Shown here: positions 35,076 through 47,469 of the stretch, piece by piece | Position numbering within the stretch: position 1 is the first letter of the stretch | Layout: each line of letters begins with the position of its first letter | NCBI RefSeq assembly: GCF_933775445.1 | Contig: NC_065873.1 | Location: 14,694,001-14,758,000, forward strand | Direction of reading: 5' to 3' | From: Argentina anserina | Lineage: Eukaryota; Streptophyta; Magnoliopsida; Rosales; Rosaceae | DNA: 64,000 bases | Translations under genes and position numbers: made by a program | The notes under the pieces: generated by a model | Told to the model about the DNA's origin: nothing | Database searches by the model: none | What the model saw: the letters and a program-made list of their open reading frames with translations, nothing else

Positions 35076-35330
35076 TCAGAGTTTAGGGCCGTCACAAGAA
35101 GAGCAGTCACTTTCCACTTCTAAAGCTCGCCAACCCTTGTTCACTGCCATTTTGAGACCCTCCCTACAAGCTAAGGACCCAGCATGCAGCGCAGAATTCA
35201 AATCTTCAAGTCTGTGAGACCATGCACCATGCACATTCCCCTGCGCATCCCTCACAACCCAACCAACTCCTCCACGTACTGCCGTCACTTTTAAAGGCGA
35301 TAATTTGGACCAGAATGTGTTTCTTACACC
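35076..35330 (-). pseudogene. RNase H-like (RVT_3) retroelement or plant fragment
   Basis: The minus-strand frame gives GGVGWVVRDAQGNV, ACREGLKMAVNKGWRALEVESDC, the RNase H-like pattern common at the 3' end of plant non-LTR elements and in stand-alone RVT_3 proteins. The rest of the domain is missing, so it is a fragment. Confidence 0.65.
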
Positions 35331-35670
35331 AAAGAAACTCTAGTTTCGATAATGTAAGTTACATAGAAGGATTTTGAGTGAAGGTAGGAAACAATATTGG
35401 AGAAGAATAAGAAGATTGAGAGGGTTTAACAGAAGAGATAAGGCATAGAGCAATTGTCCTCCATTGAATACTGAAAAAACCCTCCGCATGATCAACAAAA
35501 GAAAGTACAAATTATTATCGATCAAATTTTCTCCCTTCCTTTTTTATAAATTGACATATATCTTATAAATTCAATCGAGTTGAACACTTAGACCATAACA
35601 TAGTTGTTTTCCCATAAATTCAATCAAGAATTTAGCATACCCAAACAAACCTAGTGATCAAAGAAGAACA
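35331..35670. other. Intergenic, nothing recognised
   Basis: AT-rich, no feature supported. Confidence 0.35.
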
Positions 35671-35678
35671 ATTGAATG

Positions 35679-36121
35679 TAGGGCTGGGACGAGTATGGTT
35701 TTGTTTGGGATTTGGCCGATACTGATAATTTATTTTGTTTCGGTTTCAATTTGGGATCATAATTTTCAAGTATGATACCGAACCGAACCCGTACATATCG
35801 ATTCGGGATGAGATCGGTTCAATATAATTGTCCACTCTTATATGTATTTCTATTTATTTATAACTATTAGCTAATGTAAAAATTAATATTATAAATCTAC
35901 AAAAGTACATTGTAGATCTAAAAAGCTAAACAAAGCATCAAAAATGCATAGATTTAATATATTTGGTGCATTTAGTATGAATTATACATATATTGAACTG
36001 AACCGTTTATAAACTTTCGGTATGGGATGAAGAAAATTTACTGATTCATCCCAACCTGTCGGTATTTGGTACGGAATGGTTAGTTTCGATACCAATTTTT
36101 CGATTAGAACTCCCACCCCTA
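35679..36121. mobile_element. hAT-type MITE (443 bp)
   Basis: Exact 8-bp target duplication ATTGAATG at 35671-35678 and 36122-36129. Ends TAGGGCTGGGA and, inverted, TAGGGGTGGGA. The interior carries CCGAACCGAAC and its near-inverses near both ends. No coding sequence. Confidence 0.87.
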
Positions 36122-36385
36122 ATTGAATGTACCCAGAAAAATGCAAGATTATCTGTTTTGCTAATGTTTAACAAATAAAGGGTAATATTGAAAAGTTGGT
36201 GGGTGAAAATAGAGATTTTATGGGTGCAAAAATGACCTTTGGTCTACTTAGACATTTGCTTAGTACATTTAAAAGTATTGCACTAAATAACTTAATATAC
36301 TTGGATAACAATTATTCTATGCTAATTAATTAGTTAATATACTTGGTAAGCAATCAACATATTGGAATATTAAATATACAGTAGT

Positions 36386-36408
36386 ATATATATATATATA
36401 TATATATT
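36386..36408. repeat. (TA)n microsatellite
   Basis: About 11 uninterrupted TA units. Confidence 0.85.
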
Positions 36409-36470
36409 CTCCTTCTTTTCCATATTTCAAATCATTAACTTAAGATCAGCTGAAGTGAATTGTTTGTATG

Positions 36471-36471
<1 letters not shown>

Positions 36472-36563
<92 letters not shown>
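36472..36563. repeat. (GA)n microsatellite, ~46 units
   Basis: Perfect dinucleotide tract; the length may vary between individuals or be an assembly estimate. Confidence 0.97.
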
Positions 36564-36564
<1 letters not shown>

Positions 36565-36649
36565 ACACTGTTACGACCGCACAGAAAATGTAAGAACGGG
36601 GTCCTTTTTTAGTAATTAGAGATACAAATATGTATCTATGGGTAAAAAT

Positions 36650-37270
36650 TAGGGATGGGCATAAATCGAATTAAACAAGAAAAACCGACCGAACTGAAGA
36701 GATATAGTTTAGAAAATGAAAAAACGAACTGAAACCGGTTTAAACTGTTTGAAAATGGTTTACGTGATCAAACCAACCGATTTAAAACCGCACAGACTGA
36801 ATTTAATTTAATGATTTAAAAAATATTAAATAATAGGTATTAGTACAAAAAATAACAAAACATAACATAGAATGTTGTCTAGCTCAGTTGGTAGAGCGCA
36901 TGGTTGTTATATTCTAGGTCAAGAGTTTGAATCCCAACATTGATATTTGATGTTTTATAGAAAATATCTATTAAAATGAGAATAAATATAATATTTACAT
37001 AGTTATTAATGAGAAGTGCATGTGATGTAGTGATTTGTGGCATCATCTTTGGGTAAGAGTTCGAGTCTCATCTCTTGAAAAATTTAAAAACATATATATG
37101 AGGTGTGAACCGAAACCGAATCGAAACCAAACTGAATTTTGGTTAAACAGATTATTTCGGTTCAGACTAATTCAATTTAGTGAATATTTTGAGTTTTTAA
37201 AAACCGATCAAAGTGATTCAATTTCAATTTAAGCTAAAAACCGAACCGAACCGATATATGTCCAACCGTA
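36650..37270. mobile_element. hAT-type MITE (621 bp)
   Basis: Ends TAGGGATGGGCATA and, inverted, TACGGTTGGACATA. The 8-bp flanks GTAAAAAT (36642-36649) and GTAAAAAC (37271-37278) match at 7 of 8 positions. AACCGAACCGA-type motifs lie near both ends, as in the element at 35679, suggesting related families. It holds a tRNA-like insertion. Confidence 0.75.
36876..36950 (+). repeat. tRNA-like (degenerate, Lys-related) sequence or SINE head
   Basis: TCTAGCTCAGTTGGTAGAGC is an intact A box like that of plant tRNA-Lys, and GAGTTTGAATCCC resembles a B box at the right spacing. The anticodon stem does not pair and the would-be anticodon reads GTT, so it is not a working tRNA. A second B-box-like GAGTTCGAGTCTC lies at ~37058. 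It is best seen as a tRNA-derived SINE or pseudogene inside the hAT MITE. Confidence 0.5.
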
Positions 37271-37278
37271 GTAAAAAC

Positions 37279-40200
37279 CCCCTAAGTCTATCGCTTCGAA
37301 ATATATCCGAACAACTATTGCCTTTAATATTGTATCATGTAAAAATGTACTAAAAAGACTACAACTTCGTATGGGGCAGCATGCACATAAAATTTAAGAT
37401 TTAACTAAAAACCGCTGCATAGTGCACCCGAGTTACCTAGTTAAAAGAAACCGATATCAAATTGATACAGACATGTGAGACAGTGCATCTCTCTGCTTGC
37501 TGTTTCGAAAGGGAATACATAGATTCAGGCATATAAGAATTACTCCCGTTTTGTTTCTATTTAGTAAACGTGGATTAATGCTTTTATTAAATCAAAAAAA
37601 AAAAGACAAGATTGCATTATAGAGGAAGGTAAAGGAAACTTCCCGTAGCTCTTTGAATGTGATCGCAGCATTTCCAGAGAGTACTCAATCTAGAATTCAT
37701 GGGTGATTTCTGAATGTGCTAGAAGAAGACTCAGTAGCACCTAATCAACTCAGCAGTACGTCCACTTATATAGGCAACTAGTTGTGCCGCAATTTCAAGT
37801 AATGAAAACGAAACACTCACAAAGACTTAGCATTAGTCTAATTGTGTCAAAATCTGTACGTAACGCCCGTCCACGTATTCTATAGTGTATAATTAATTTG
37901 TTTCCTCTTTCTACGTACCAAACGTCAGAACTGAGAATAAAAAATAAAAAAAGGTTTTATTGACAAGACTACTCTCCTAATGCTAATTATGAACTCGATA
38001 TTTGACACTTAATTACCAAAGCTATAATTTTAATCAAACATAAACTAGTATTGAGGAAGCTAAAATCGCCAGTTTGCTTTCGACCGCCGATGACGGCTTG
38101 CCTCCACAAAACACTGTCATATAGGATTTGTTTTCGCATTTGATCGATTACAACCAAAAGATTGAATTGCCTAAATATATACAACATACTCCAATCCTAT
38201 ATATGTACGTAAGACATTATTTCGTCACATTTGTTTATATAAACTTTGCAATTACAGATAGCCACATTTTCAGAACAAAATTACTTGGCCTTTTAAGTTG
38301 GTCATCCTTTGTTTTTCCAGGACACTTGTTTCACTTCAACCTCCAACACAATCTTTCCGTAATGTCATCATTATAATATAACAAGTTCCACCATATTAGT
38401 GAAAGTTCAACTGCTATATATACAAATTACAAAGTGAGGAACAATCTTGCTCTTAAAGACCGCAGCATTTCTCTTCCAACTTTTATAAACCTGCAGAAAC
38501 CCAGCGAGGCATGGATGGCATGCACAAACTTCTTGAAATCACAGTCAGCACATCTTTGTCATCTAAATAACAGTTCATCTGTGCGTTGCCCACTTTTTTT
38601 TGCTTTAATTAACCAGGTTCGTTATCTCTTTTCATGACCAGAGACAAGTCTAGAGCACCAGCTCCTCTATCCGAGTTCCATATATTCCCAAAATCTCAAA
38701 TGATCATGAACACTTTACTCTTTCACCTTTTTCTTTTTAGCTCAAGTCAAGTCATACAAAATCAGTTTCACTTTGAAATATTTGCATGTAACATTAATAT
38801 TGATTAGTGTGGTTCTTTGATTTTCTTTCGAAGAGGATAATTATTGATGTGGTTGCTCGATCTCTCGTGGTTGCTTACTTAACCTATTTAACCTAAGTTG
38901 TTGTCATGAAGTAAATTGTTTCTTTCGATCAACTTCTTAATAATATTGCTTCAGCCAATTGTTCCGAAAAGAACAAAGATTGATTCGAACTGTGGGCGAG
39001 CTTCATTAACAAAATACAAAGACGTGTCAAATCGTAGTGATATGGACATTGGTTAGATGATAAATTGTTGTTCAAGTATGGTTATTTCGAACCACACAAT
39101 AGTAATGGAATTCGATATTTATCTCCGATTCTTTTCGATGGATAGATACCACAAACTAATTTTATCGTCAATTTTTTTCAACAAATTAATTAGTATCATA
39201 AATTTAATGAATAACACACTAACTTTTATCTCGATAACACATGAAGGAATATCGATAAGAGGCATCATTAATTTCACCTTTTAATTCTTAAATAGGCAAC
39301 TTTTTCATATAATTGTTTTTGAAAAATAGTTGATTAGGCCTTTCAACAATCAATATTACTAAATAAGACCAAAAGTTGACAATATTGACATACATGCATG
39401 CTATGGAAGCATTCTTCTGACGCAAGACCTCATCGAGGTCACATTGTGACATTTGTGTCGTTAGAGATTAGGAGAAGCTTAGGGTTGTACGTTACCACTA
39501 ATTTTTAGACTTAGGAACTGACATTGATCGATCACAATCATTATCGAGTATACATGTTAATTAATTTCATGAATGATCAGATTAATTATATAATTATCAA
39601 TTGTGCTGATGATTTTTGAAAACGTATCGATTGTTCTAATCATGCTCGTAGAATACAGTACGTACGTCTCCACAATTAATCAAGGAATTTCGCTTTATTT
39701 TTTTGTTTTGTTTTGGTAGTAGTCTGTTATTTAATTTTCTTTAGCCTTTATCCACACCTTCTTTTTCTCTTTCTGATTTTTCGTTTTTTTCTTCTTCTAT
39801 AAAATAGAGCATCTTAGAAGTTAGAAGTACTTTTTTTTTTAATGGAAATTTGAAGTACTTGGGGAATGGAAAGTTTGGTGCATGGGAATGATGATAACAA
39901 CGTGTGGACAATTTCGTCAAATGGAAGAAAGAATCAAAAGTTGTGCTTAATGCTTGGTTGAACCCCCTTTCGATTAAATCTACTAAATGAAAAAGGCATC
40001 GAAATGATACATATCTTTGTCTATATCTTTGGGAAAATAGCTTCTTAACTAGCATAGATTTATCTTATCTTAATAAGAAGAAAAATTAGCATAGTTTTAT
40101 AAACAAACCCAAAACTCAAAATATTTAAAACCAATGACCTTTTTGATGTCATGGTTCAAGAAGGAAGGTCATGGAAGCATTTAGTCGTTTTACCTAGAGG

Positions 40201-41830
40201 ACACCTCTTTCATGCAAAGTGAGAACTTCTTCTTAGTGAGATTATTTTGTAAATCACAATATATACTAAATAGTAACCCAGAGTTGCTAATTCTGTAACA
40301 AACAAAAACGTAAAAATAATAATAATGGACTAACAGATCCGGTTCAATAATTTAGCTTGATAGTACTTCTTTCGCAAGCAGTCAAAGTGAAATAATGCAT
40401 TAGTTCCTTACCAAGAGTGTTGAAGATTGAAGTCTCTCTCTTTTGGTATGAAATTCAACAATGATGAGTAGGGTTCGTTTGGGCAGAAAAGACAAGAGGG
40501 TCCAGTAAGTTGTACCAAATCAAATATTGAAGAAGGACCATGATTATTCATGATGGTGGTGAGCACAGCGGATTACTATTTCTCTAAAAGAGTACCGTTG
40601 AGAATGGATAAGGACAAACCACTGAACCAAAGCCAGGCTAAAAGACACTCTCGGAGACTCGGGACTGCGATTTATATTTATAATATAAAAAATTAAATTT
40701 CCCATAAGGGACAATATTAGTTTCTATAAATAATTTGAAAAAGAATGTATGTCTAAGATAGCCCAGCTCAAATGAGTGTGTGATATATACAAGCACATGA
40801 CATGGGGATTGTATCTGATTCGTTCCCACATGGTCGATCGTCTTTGAGCTCCATTTTAACTAACCAACCAACTAATCACGTTTTTATGTTTGCTTTATCT
40901 GCTTAATGTCTATGTAGAGCAAGTTATGTTAAACTCTAGTGCTATGTTTAATAAGTGGCATGAAAGTAGTCCTAAAACACACAATGACACTATTATTATG
41001 TGGATGATTGGTTCTATTGATGTTGTCCATGCACTCTGACTATAGAAACTCTTCTTCACTTACCTTTAATCAAAACTACTTTAACTGTGAAAATTAATCA
41101 TGGGATCGGTCGGTTCTGAAATAATGATTTTTTGCTGGAACTGCATCTGGAATCATAACAGAAAATACGTTTGGGTTTTAGTACATTATTTCTAGAACAC
41201 AGATCCTTACGAATTTGACAATTTTCGGGTTGGTTTCATGATTTTTACAGTTCTAAAATATGCTTTATAAAACGTGAATTTTACATATATAAATCACATT
41301 CGGTATTTTTAAACAATTAGTGCTTCAATATTTTAGATGTTAGAGATGACCAAAGGAATAGAGGATGTAAAGGCGTTATATATAGTGATTAGTGAGAGTT
41401 CGAGAGACAAAGAAAGGGAAGTAAGGCCGGAGGTGGTGACGAGACGAAAGATGAAAAATGATCCAACATCTAGGGTTTTTCTAAACATTATTGCTAGCAT
41501 TTAGTTCTAACGGATTATCGAACTAATCATTTTCGGTGCGGTTTCTTTAAAGTTATATTTTTTTAGGATTGAATCGAACCGCCCATTTTTGGTGCGGTTA
41601 CAACTATTCTAAACGGTTATGGAGCCTAAAGTCTTAGGCCTAACTAAAATGGGTACATGTAAACGTTATTTTTACATGCTAGCCCCACTTGACTTAGTCC
41701 TTATCTTAATATAAAATTTATATTCATTTGAACATTTTGATCCAAATGTACGTAGTTACGAGTCTGGTAACTCTGTATCGATATATTTTTAACTTGTACA
41801 CATAGAAATTTATGGAATATGACATAATTT
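37279..41830. other. Long intergenic stretch, nothing recognised
   Basis: About 4.5 kb of AT-rich DNA. Open frames are short, lack domains and look random. GGTGCGGTT-like motifs near 41535-41600 resemble decayed MITE ends, but I could not pair them. No RNA gene seen. Confidence 0.4.
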
Positions 41831-42001
41831 GTAGTTCGACCCAAGGTTCAAAATATCGGTATCGGGGGATATATCATTTTTTAAGGGAGATATCGGATAT
41901 ATCGGAGATATATCGGGGATATTGGAAAAAAAATATCGTTCATCTTCCAAACTTATTTATTTCTTATTGAATTACATACAAACAAAATACAATTATTAAT
42001 T

Positions 42002-43055
42002 TTATCTAATACCCAAAAGAAGCTCTAGGTGCTTGAAAAGATGCACGTTGGTCAACAAAACTACAATACTTTGCCTAAGACATACGAGCCATATAGTACG
42101 AATTGTAATGGTTAACATGATAGTCATATATCTCTTTTGAGCTACTAACAGTTTCTCCGAGAATGGGATAATAAAGATGAACCAAACTCGATAATTGATC
42201 ATAAACGTCTCCGAACTGACCATAATTGTAAATAGGATGACCAGGTTGATAGTTGACTTCATGTGATTCGTTTGACATCCCACTGTGTTATGTGCCTAAA
42301 CTGATATAATCAAAACTTAAGGCAACTGAACTAACATCAGATGAAATATTTTGATCATCAATGACTCCTCTTATCCTCCTCCTGCACCTATTTTTCTGTT
42401 GCGCACCAGGACCGCCTGCTCTAGATCCATGATTCTCATCTTGGGTAGCATAATCAAAATTACTTTCACAAGTAAACTGCTCAAATTCTCCACCTACATA
42501 AAATTGTTCATATTCAAACCTTGTATCTCCACCACCTTGTCGACTTCCACCACTACCATCACCAATACCACCACCACCACCACCACCATCATCATCATTA
42601 TCTGAACTATCCGGAGTTGCTACACCGCCCCACACACTAGCATTATCAAAATCATCTCTCGAGTCTCAAACTTTATCATATAATACCTTGTTTACATCAA
42701 TTCTAAAATCAGTTGCATTTTCTACGACATGTGGAGGAGGGTAGCCATTTTCATTATCAAGGTGTGCATGCATAATCCAATCATGAAGATGATCAATGTC
42801 ATAATGAAGTGGTTCACTAGCAACATGAAGTAGATCAATATCGTTGTTTTCATTGATCACATTATCTTTTGCTCGTTTATCACGTAGTCGTAATTTCATG
42901 TTATAGTAGTAGTATACGAGTTTTTCCAACTTCTGATATGCAAGACGGTTCTTTTGCTTTGTATGAATAAGAGCAAAAGTACTCCACTTTCTTTCACAAA
43001 CAGAAGAGGAAGCCATTTGTGCTAAAATACGCATGTCAAATTTCAGTATTATCAT
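42002..43055 (-). pseudogene. hAT transposase C-terminal (dimerisation) remnant
   Basis: The minus-strand frame from 43055 includes SSVCERKWSTFALIHTKQ and NRLAYQKLEKLVYYYYNMKL, the conserved hAT dimerisation signature of DUF659-type plant transposases. The frame stops at 42666. The next one (42635-42288) is Gly/Asp-rich, and a third (42278-42075) follows after further stops. The BED zinc finger and catalytic part are missing, so this copy is inactive. Confidence 0.8.
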
Positions 43056-43064
43056 CCTTCCATG

Positions 43065-43510
43065 ATGGGTTCACGGGTTGCTAACAATCTATGAAGGTAT
43101 GAGGGAACTTCTAGGAGACAAAGACTACAATGTGACTCATGTTTTTTTACTTTTCCCAATAGTGCGTCAATGAGATAAAGATTACTACTCTTTCTATATT
43201 CCTCGAGGAGAACACTTGTTACTAAAATTCTTGATATTCTTTTATGACCTTTATGAGAGTGTGAGATTACGTTGTGACCCTTCATTTTGGATTCCCTCAT
43301 GGTCAAGGAGAGCACTGGTCACTGATATGACTTGACTTTTAAGAGTTAAGACTTGAACTTTCACTGCTCATTTCGAAATCTTTTACGAAAAAATAAAATA
43401 AGCCGATTGAAGGACTACTCTTCTAGTCTTATTTTTTATATCACTCGAGGCTTGAGGTGATTAATTAATCAAAAACTCCAGGTCAAGGAGAGCCCGAGAC
43501 ATCCTCAAAT
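43065..43510. other. Unidentified segment inside the hAT element
   Basis: Lies where upstream transposase sequence would be expected but shows no such homology. GGTCAAGGAGAGC occurs at ~43301 and ~43481 as a direct repeat. It may be a separate insertion; its boundaries are unclear. Confidence 0.3.
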
Positions 43511-44084
43511 TGAGATAAATTTTTTTAAGTGAAAATTTTCAAATATTTCTCTAAAATATCGAAGATATATCGGATATATCGTAAATATCAGAGAAATATC
43601 GCAGATATTTTATGTTATCGGAGAAATATCGCAGATACGGGAAAAAATAAGATATTTACTCCTAAGATATATCATTTTTTTTTAAAAAATGAGATATCGG
43701 AGGATATATCGGAAATATCGGGGAGATTTTGTTCCTTAGTTCGACCTAGTGTGCGGTCACAATGGAAGGTTTTTGAAACCCTAAAACATGATTAAGGATA
43801 AACTATACCTCTCTAGATTACCACATACATGGTCCGGCCAAGACCATGGTCCCCTAGGAGGCCCCAATTGCCATTTCTTAACCCCACGAGGATCCACAGA
43901 GAGAGAGAGAACAAGATATGTAACCGTTATGTTGAGGTTTTAGTTGGATGCCAGCCTCTCTCTCTCTCAGATAGAAAGAGAAAGAAGCGACATGATTAGC
44001 GCTCACATGGCCGAGCTGTAACCCTAGGGCCCCGAATCCTCCAGGCATTCCCACTTTTCCCAAACTACCCCTCCCTTCCTCCCC

Positions 44085-44196
44085 CCCCCTTTTAAAACCA
44101 TACCCACCACCTGCACCTCACTCACATTTCTTCACATTCTCTCAGCCGAGAAAAAAACAGAGCTACCTAGCTAAACCCTAATCACTACTCCCATCA
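44085..44196 (+). promoter_or_regulatory. PIP2 core promoter and leader
   Basis: TTTTAAAACC at ~44091, after a C-run, is a possible TATA element, followed by a CT/CA-rich leader (TCTCAGCCGAG...). The ATG is in the context CATCAATGTC. A (GA)n-like tract lies upstream at ~43900 and a (CT)n-like tract at ~43955. Confidence 0.4.
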
Positions 44197-45408
44197 ATGT
44201 CGAAGGAAGCGACCGAGGAGGGCCAGGCCCACCACCACCGCAAGGACTACGTTGACCCACCGCCCGCGCCGCTCTTCGACACCGACGAGCTCAAGCGCTG
44301 GTCCTTCTACCGAGCCCTCATCGCCGAGTTCGTCGCCACTCTCCTCTTCCTCTACGTCACCATCGCCACGGTCATCGGCCACAAGCACCAGACCAGCCCC
44401 TGTGACGGCGTCGGTCTCCTCGGCATCGCCTGGGCCTTCGGCGGCATGATCTTCGTTCTCGTTTACTGCACCGCCGGCATTTCCGGTAAGCAAACTCGCA
44501 AACACAACCAGCCCATGTATGTAACAGCTTATGTCGTCAATAATTAGAGATTTAATTTCTCACCGAGCTTGTTGTTGTTTGTTGTCGTGTTTTTTTTGTT
44601 CAGGTGGTCACATCAACCCGGCAGTGACTTTCGGGCTGTTCTTGGCTCGTAAGGTGTCTCTGATTCGGGCAGTGTCTTACATGATCGCCCAGTGCTTGGG
44701 AGCCATCGCCGGTGTTGGGCTGGTCAAGTCTTTCCAGAGCAGCTACTACACCACTCTCGGCGGTGGCGCCAACACTGTCGCCGATGGCTACAGCAAGGGC
44801 ACTGCTCTCGGCGCTGAGATCATCGGCACCTTTGTGCTTGTCTACACCGTCTTCTCCGCCACTGACCCTAAGAGGAGCGCGCGTGACTCCCACGTGCCTG
44901 TGAGTAGTAGTTCTTTTCTTCACTCTTTGTTGGGACTAGTTTCTATTTTTGGTTTCTGTTTTGTGGGTGATGAATTGATGAATATGGGACTTTGTGTGCA
45001 GGTGTTGGCCCCATTGCCTATTGGGTTTGCTGTGTTTATTGTGCACTTGGCTACCATCCCCATCACCGGAACCGGAATCAACCCTGCTCGGAGCTTCGGA
45101 GCTGCCGTCATCTACAACGAGAAGAAAGCCTGGGATGACCATGTAAGCCCACAGACCTCATCACCTTTTCTGGTTTTGTAGTTTTAGTTTGCAAAAACTA
45201 TAGTTGCATGCTTTGAGTGGAGTAATTAATTCAAGTTTTTGAATCATGTGTTTTTTACTAATGGATAATTTTCTGATGTGGGTTGCAGTGGATCTTCTGG
45301 GTCGGACCCTTCCTCGGAGCTCTTGCCGCCGCCGCATACCACCAGTACATTCTGAGAGCCGCTGCCATCAAAGCTTTGGGTTCATTCCGGAGCAACCCCT
45401 CCAACTAA
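44197..45408 (+). CDS. PIP2: PIP2-type plasma membrane aquaporin
   Basis: Exons 44197-44485, 44604-44899, 45002-45142 and 45289-45408 give 281 aa, the usual PIP2 length and four-exon structure. It is a six-helix channel that conducts water (some members also H2O2 or CO2) across the plasma membrane. Both NPA boxes are present (101-103 and 222-224). The narrow ar/R filter is F81, H210, T219, R225, the standard water-selective PIP set. Gating residues are conserved: S115 in loop B, H193 in loop D, and C-terminal Ser 274/277 in GSFRSNPSN. The short N-terminus beginning MSKE and the Ser-rich C-terminus place it in PIP2 rather than PIP1. By similarity recalled from memory it is closest to Arabidopsis PIP2;7/PIP2;8. 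SYF2 lies 2 kb downstream, convergent. Confidence 0.96.
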
Positions 45409-46244
45409 ATGAGAAGGAATTAAGCTAGAAGAGAGGAAGCATCAAGATCTCCCACATCTTATATTTTGGTCCATTTAATTTGTTAGTCTGTTAATGAAGC
45501 AAGTGTTTTGTGTTTGAGAGGAATGTTGATGATGGTGATGTGCCATCTCTTGATTTAATTTGTCTTTTGGTTTTTTTTTTAAGATTGGTAATGTAGCCCA
45601 GTGTATGTGCATTATTGTCAATGAGTACGTAGTGATGTTTTTCCCATCTTAATTTCCTATAAATTACGCTTCCTCTTGCTCAATTGTAAAAGCCAAACAA
45701 GCTTCTTGTGAAAATCACAAGGCACTGAGCACAGGCCATAAGTTCGGTTTAATCTCCATGAATGAGTGTCTTCGCAGGCCAAAGTTTTGAACTTTGCTTT
45801 GGAACTCTGGAGAAGCCTGTGCTGGCATTGGTGGTTGTGAAGAGTGATGATGGCCTTGGATTCCAGTTGGGTTCTTGCCACGCGTCAAAGGAATAGAGAG
45901 CCTAGAAGGTGGTAGATGCCTCAACAAGGCTGAAGGCACACGAAATTGGGGCCGGCGGGGATTTATTTACAAGGGGCGGGGGGGGTAGTGCCTTGGCGGG
46001 GTACCCTTTTTCCAGTTAAAGGGTGTGAAGTGACAGGTCGAGGCTTTGATCAGAGCCAGGCCAACCAATAAGACTAAAACCCTAGCTGGAGGCACATGGG
46101 TGTGACTGTGTGGGGTTAAAAGTATTTAAGTAAAAACTTTTGATCTTTTCACGAGGTGCCAGTTTGAAAGAAACCAGAGGAGTCCATGGTTTAAATGACA
46201 CCATAACTGGTGGCCCTCCTCCTCCTCCTCCTCAAATGCATGCT
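45409..46244. other. PIP2 3' UTR and convergent spacer
   Basis: 3' UTR to roughly 45650 (T-rich, AATGAGTA). Beyond it is a minus-strand segment (45939-45657) open in two frames but without recognisable family, then a G-rich patch (45970-45990). Confidence 0.4.
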
Positions 46245-46590
46245 GGGCATCACGAGGGTACCAGAAATGCACACTATCGATCGTCGTCAGTCTTCAATCT
46301 AGTGTTGTCAATAATTTATGGCCAGAAAAATAAAAATAAAAAACTTGACGATTTGTAATGATAAAAATGATAATGAAGTAACCAACCATGTCCGTTCATG
46401 TTGGAGCAAAAAGAAAAAAGGAAAGGGCATCACGAGGGTGCCAGAAAATGCACATTATCGATTCGTCGTCAGTCTTCAATCTATAGAGTTGTCAATAATT
46501 TATGGCCATAAAAAAAAAAACCTTGACGATTTGTAATGATAAAAATGAAAATGAAGTAACCAACCATGTCCAAACACTCATGTTGATTGA
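46245..46590. repeat. Two-copy ~180-bp tandem duplication
   Basis: GGGCATCACGAGGGT starts at 46245 and again at 46425. Both units continue through CGTCGTCAGTCTTCAATCTA, GTTGTCAATAATTTATGGCC and ACTTGACGATTTGTAATGAT-like sequence to AACCAACCATGTCC. They differ by small indels, mainly in A-runs. A (CCT)n tract (46215-46233) precedes the first copy. Confidence 0.85.
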
Positions 46591-47469
46591 TAATCTCATT
46601 GCAATAAAAAAAACGTGGGGAGAATTTTTCATTAGGAACATGGCTAGTCTAAAAGCCTCGACTTTCTATTGCCCAAAGGCTTAAGTGAGCTCAACAGAAA
46701 ACAAACAACTAAATCCACAAGCCCTGGCATCCACAATATACTCGACTGGTGGTTATTGGGAAGTACCATTCAACAACCAATTATATACCTTGCAATGGCA
46801 GATCCGGGGAAAACAAAAAGTTCATGGAAATTGAGACGAGGAAAGAAGGCAATACTGTTACTCCTTCAAAATCAAAGAAAAAAGAAGAAGACAAATATAT
46901 GATTACCATTGAGGCAATATATGATTACTCTTGAGACAATGTGTCTAAATCCTGACATTTTTAGAGAATGTGTCTTAACATTGATCATTGCTTAACAACT
47001 ATTTTCAGTAGGGTAGTTCAAAGTTCTGAATAACAGGCAAACTTACAAAATCGTTAAAAAGAACGAGATGCCCGATAATAAAAGCCTTGCAAAATCATTT
47101 CAGAAAAAGCTAAATTGTTTTCCTTCACCCTACACAAAAGTACACAAGTAAAGTTTTCTCATGCCTGAATTGTAAAGCCAATATTCATGCTTATGTTCCA
47201 GCTCCAGTTTTTTTTTTTTTTCCAATTTCATCTCAACGAGATACAAAAGAAGAAAATTTGTTAAGAAACCTATAAAATTGTTAAAGACACATGGAATGCC
47301 ACAGATCTGAATAGAAGAAAAGAAACGCTTGACCATAAATTCGTACATGTATTATTACAATTCACCAACATCAAATTTGGCAGCACTTGGAGAAAATTAG
47401 CACACTGATCAAGCCAGTCGACTTTCTCAAGTACAAAACATCATAATACAAGAGATGATGCAGTTTACC
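46591..47469. other. Spacer and SYF2 3' flank
   Basis: AT-rich, no gene supported; the last ~300 bp probably include the SYF2 3' UTR (minus strand). Confidence 0.35.

Larger units (their letters stand above)
41842..43738. mobile_element. hAT element (1897 bp) with transposase remnant
   Basis: Target duplication GTTCGACC at 41834-41841 and 43739-43746. Termini are CAAGGTTCAAAATATC and, inverted, TAAGGAACAAAATCTC. Both subterminal regions are dense in ATATCGG/CGATATAT motifs (41855-41940, 43555-43730). The inside contains the C-terminal part of a hAT transposase on the minus strand. The element is internally deleted. Confidence 0.82.

Noticed and set aside
36876..36950. Functional tRNA gene
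   Set aside because: A and B boxes are present, but the anticodon stem does not pair and the T arm is mismatched; kept only as a tRNA-like repeat.
39741..40055. 104-codon minus-strand frame
   Set aside because: AT-rich with random-looking amino acids and no domain; the open length is compatible with chance in 4.5 kb of spacer.
42535..42605. Possible (CCA)n/poly-Gly coding gene
   Set aside because: It is a trinucleotide-rich part of the hAT transposase remnant (Gly/Asp-rich tail), not an independent gene.
44194..44923. Long antisense and alternate-frame open frames over the aquaporin
   Set aside because: They are shadows of the GC-rich PIP2 exons; the sense frame has all family motifs and proper splice sites.
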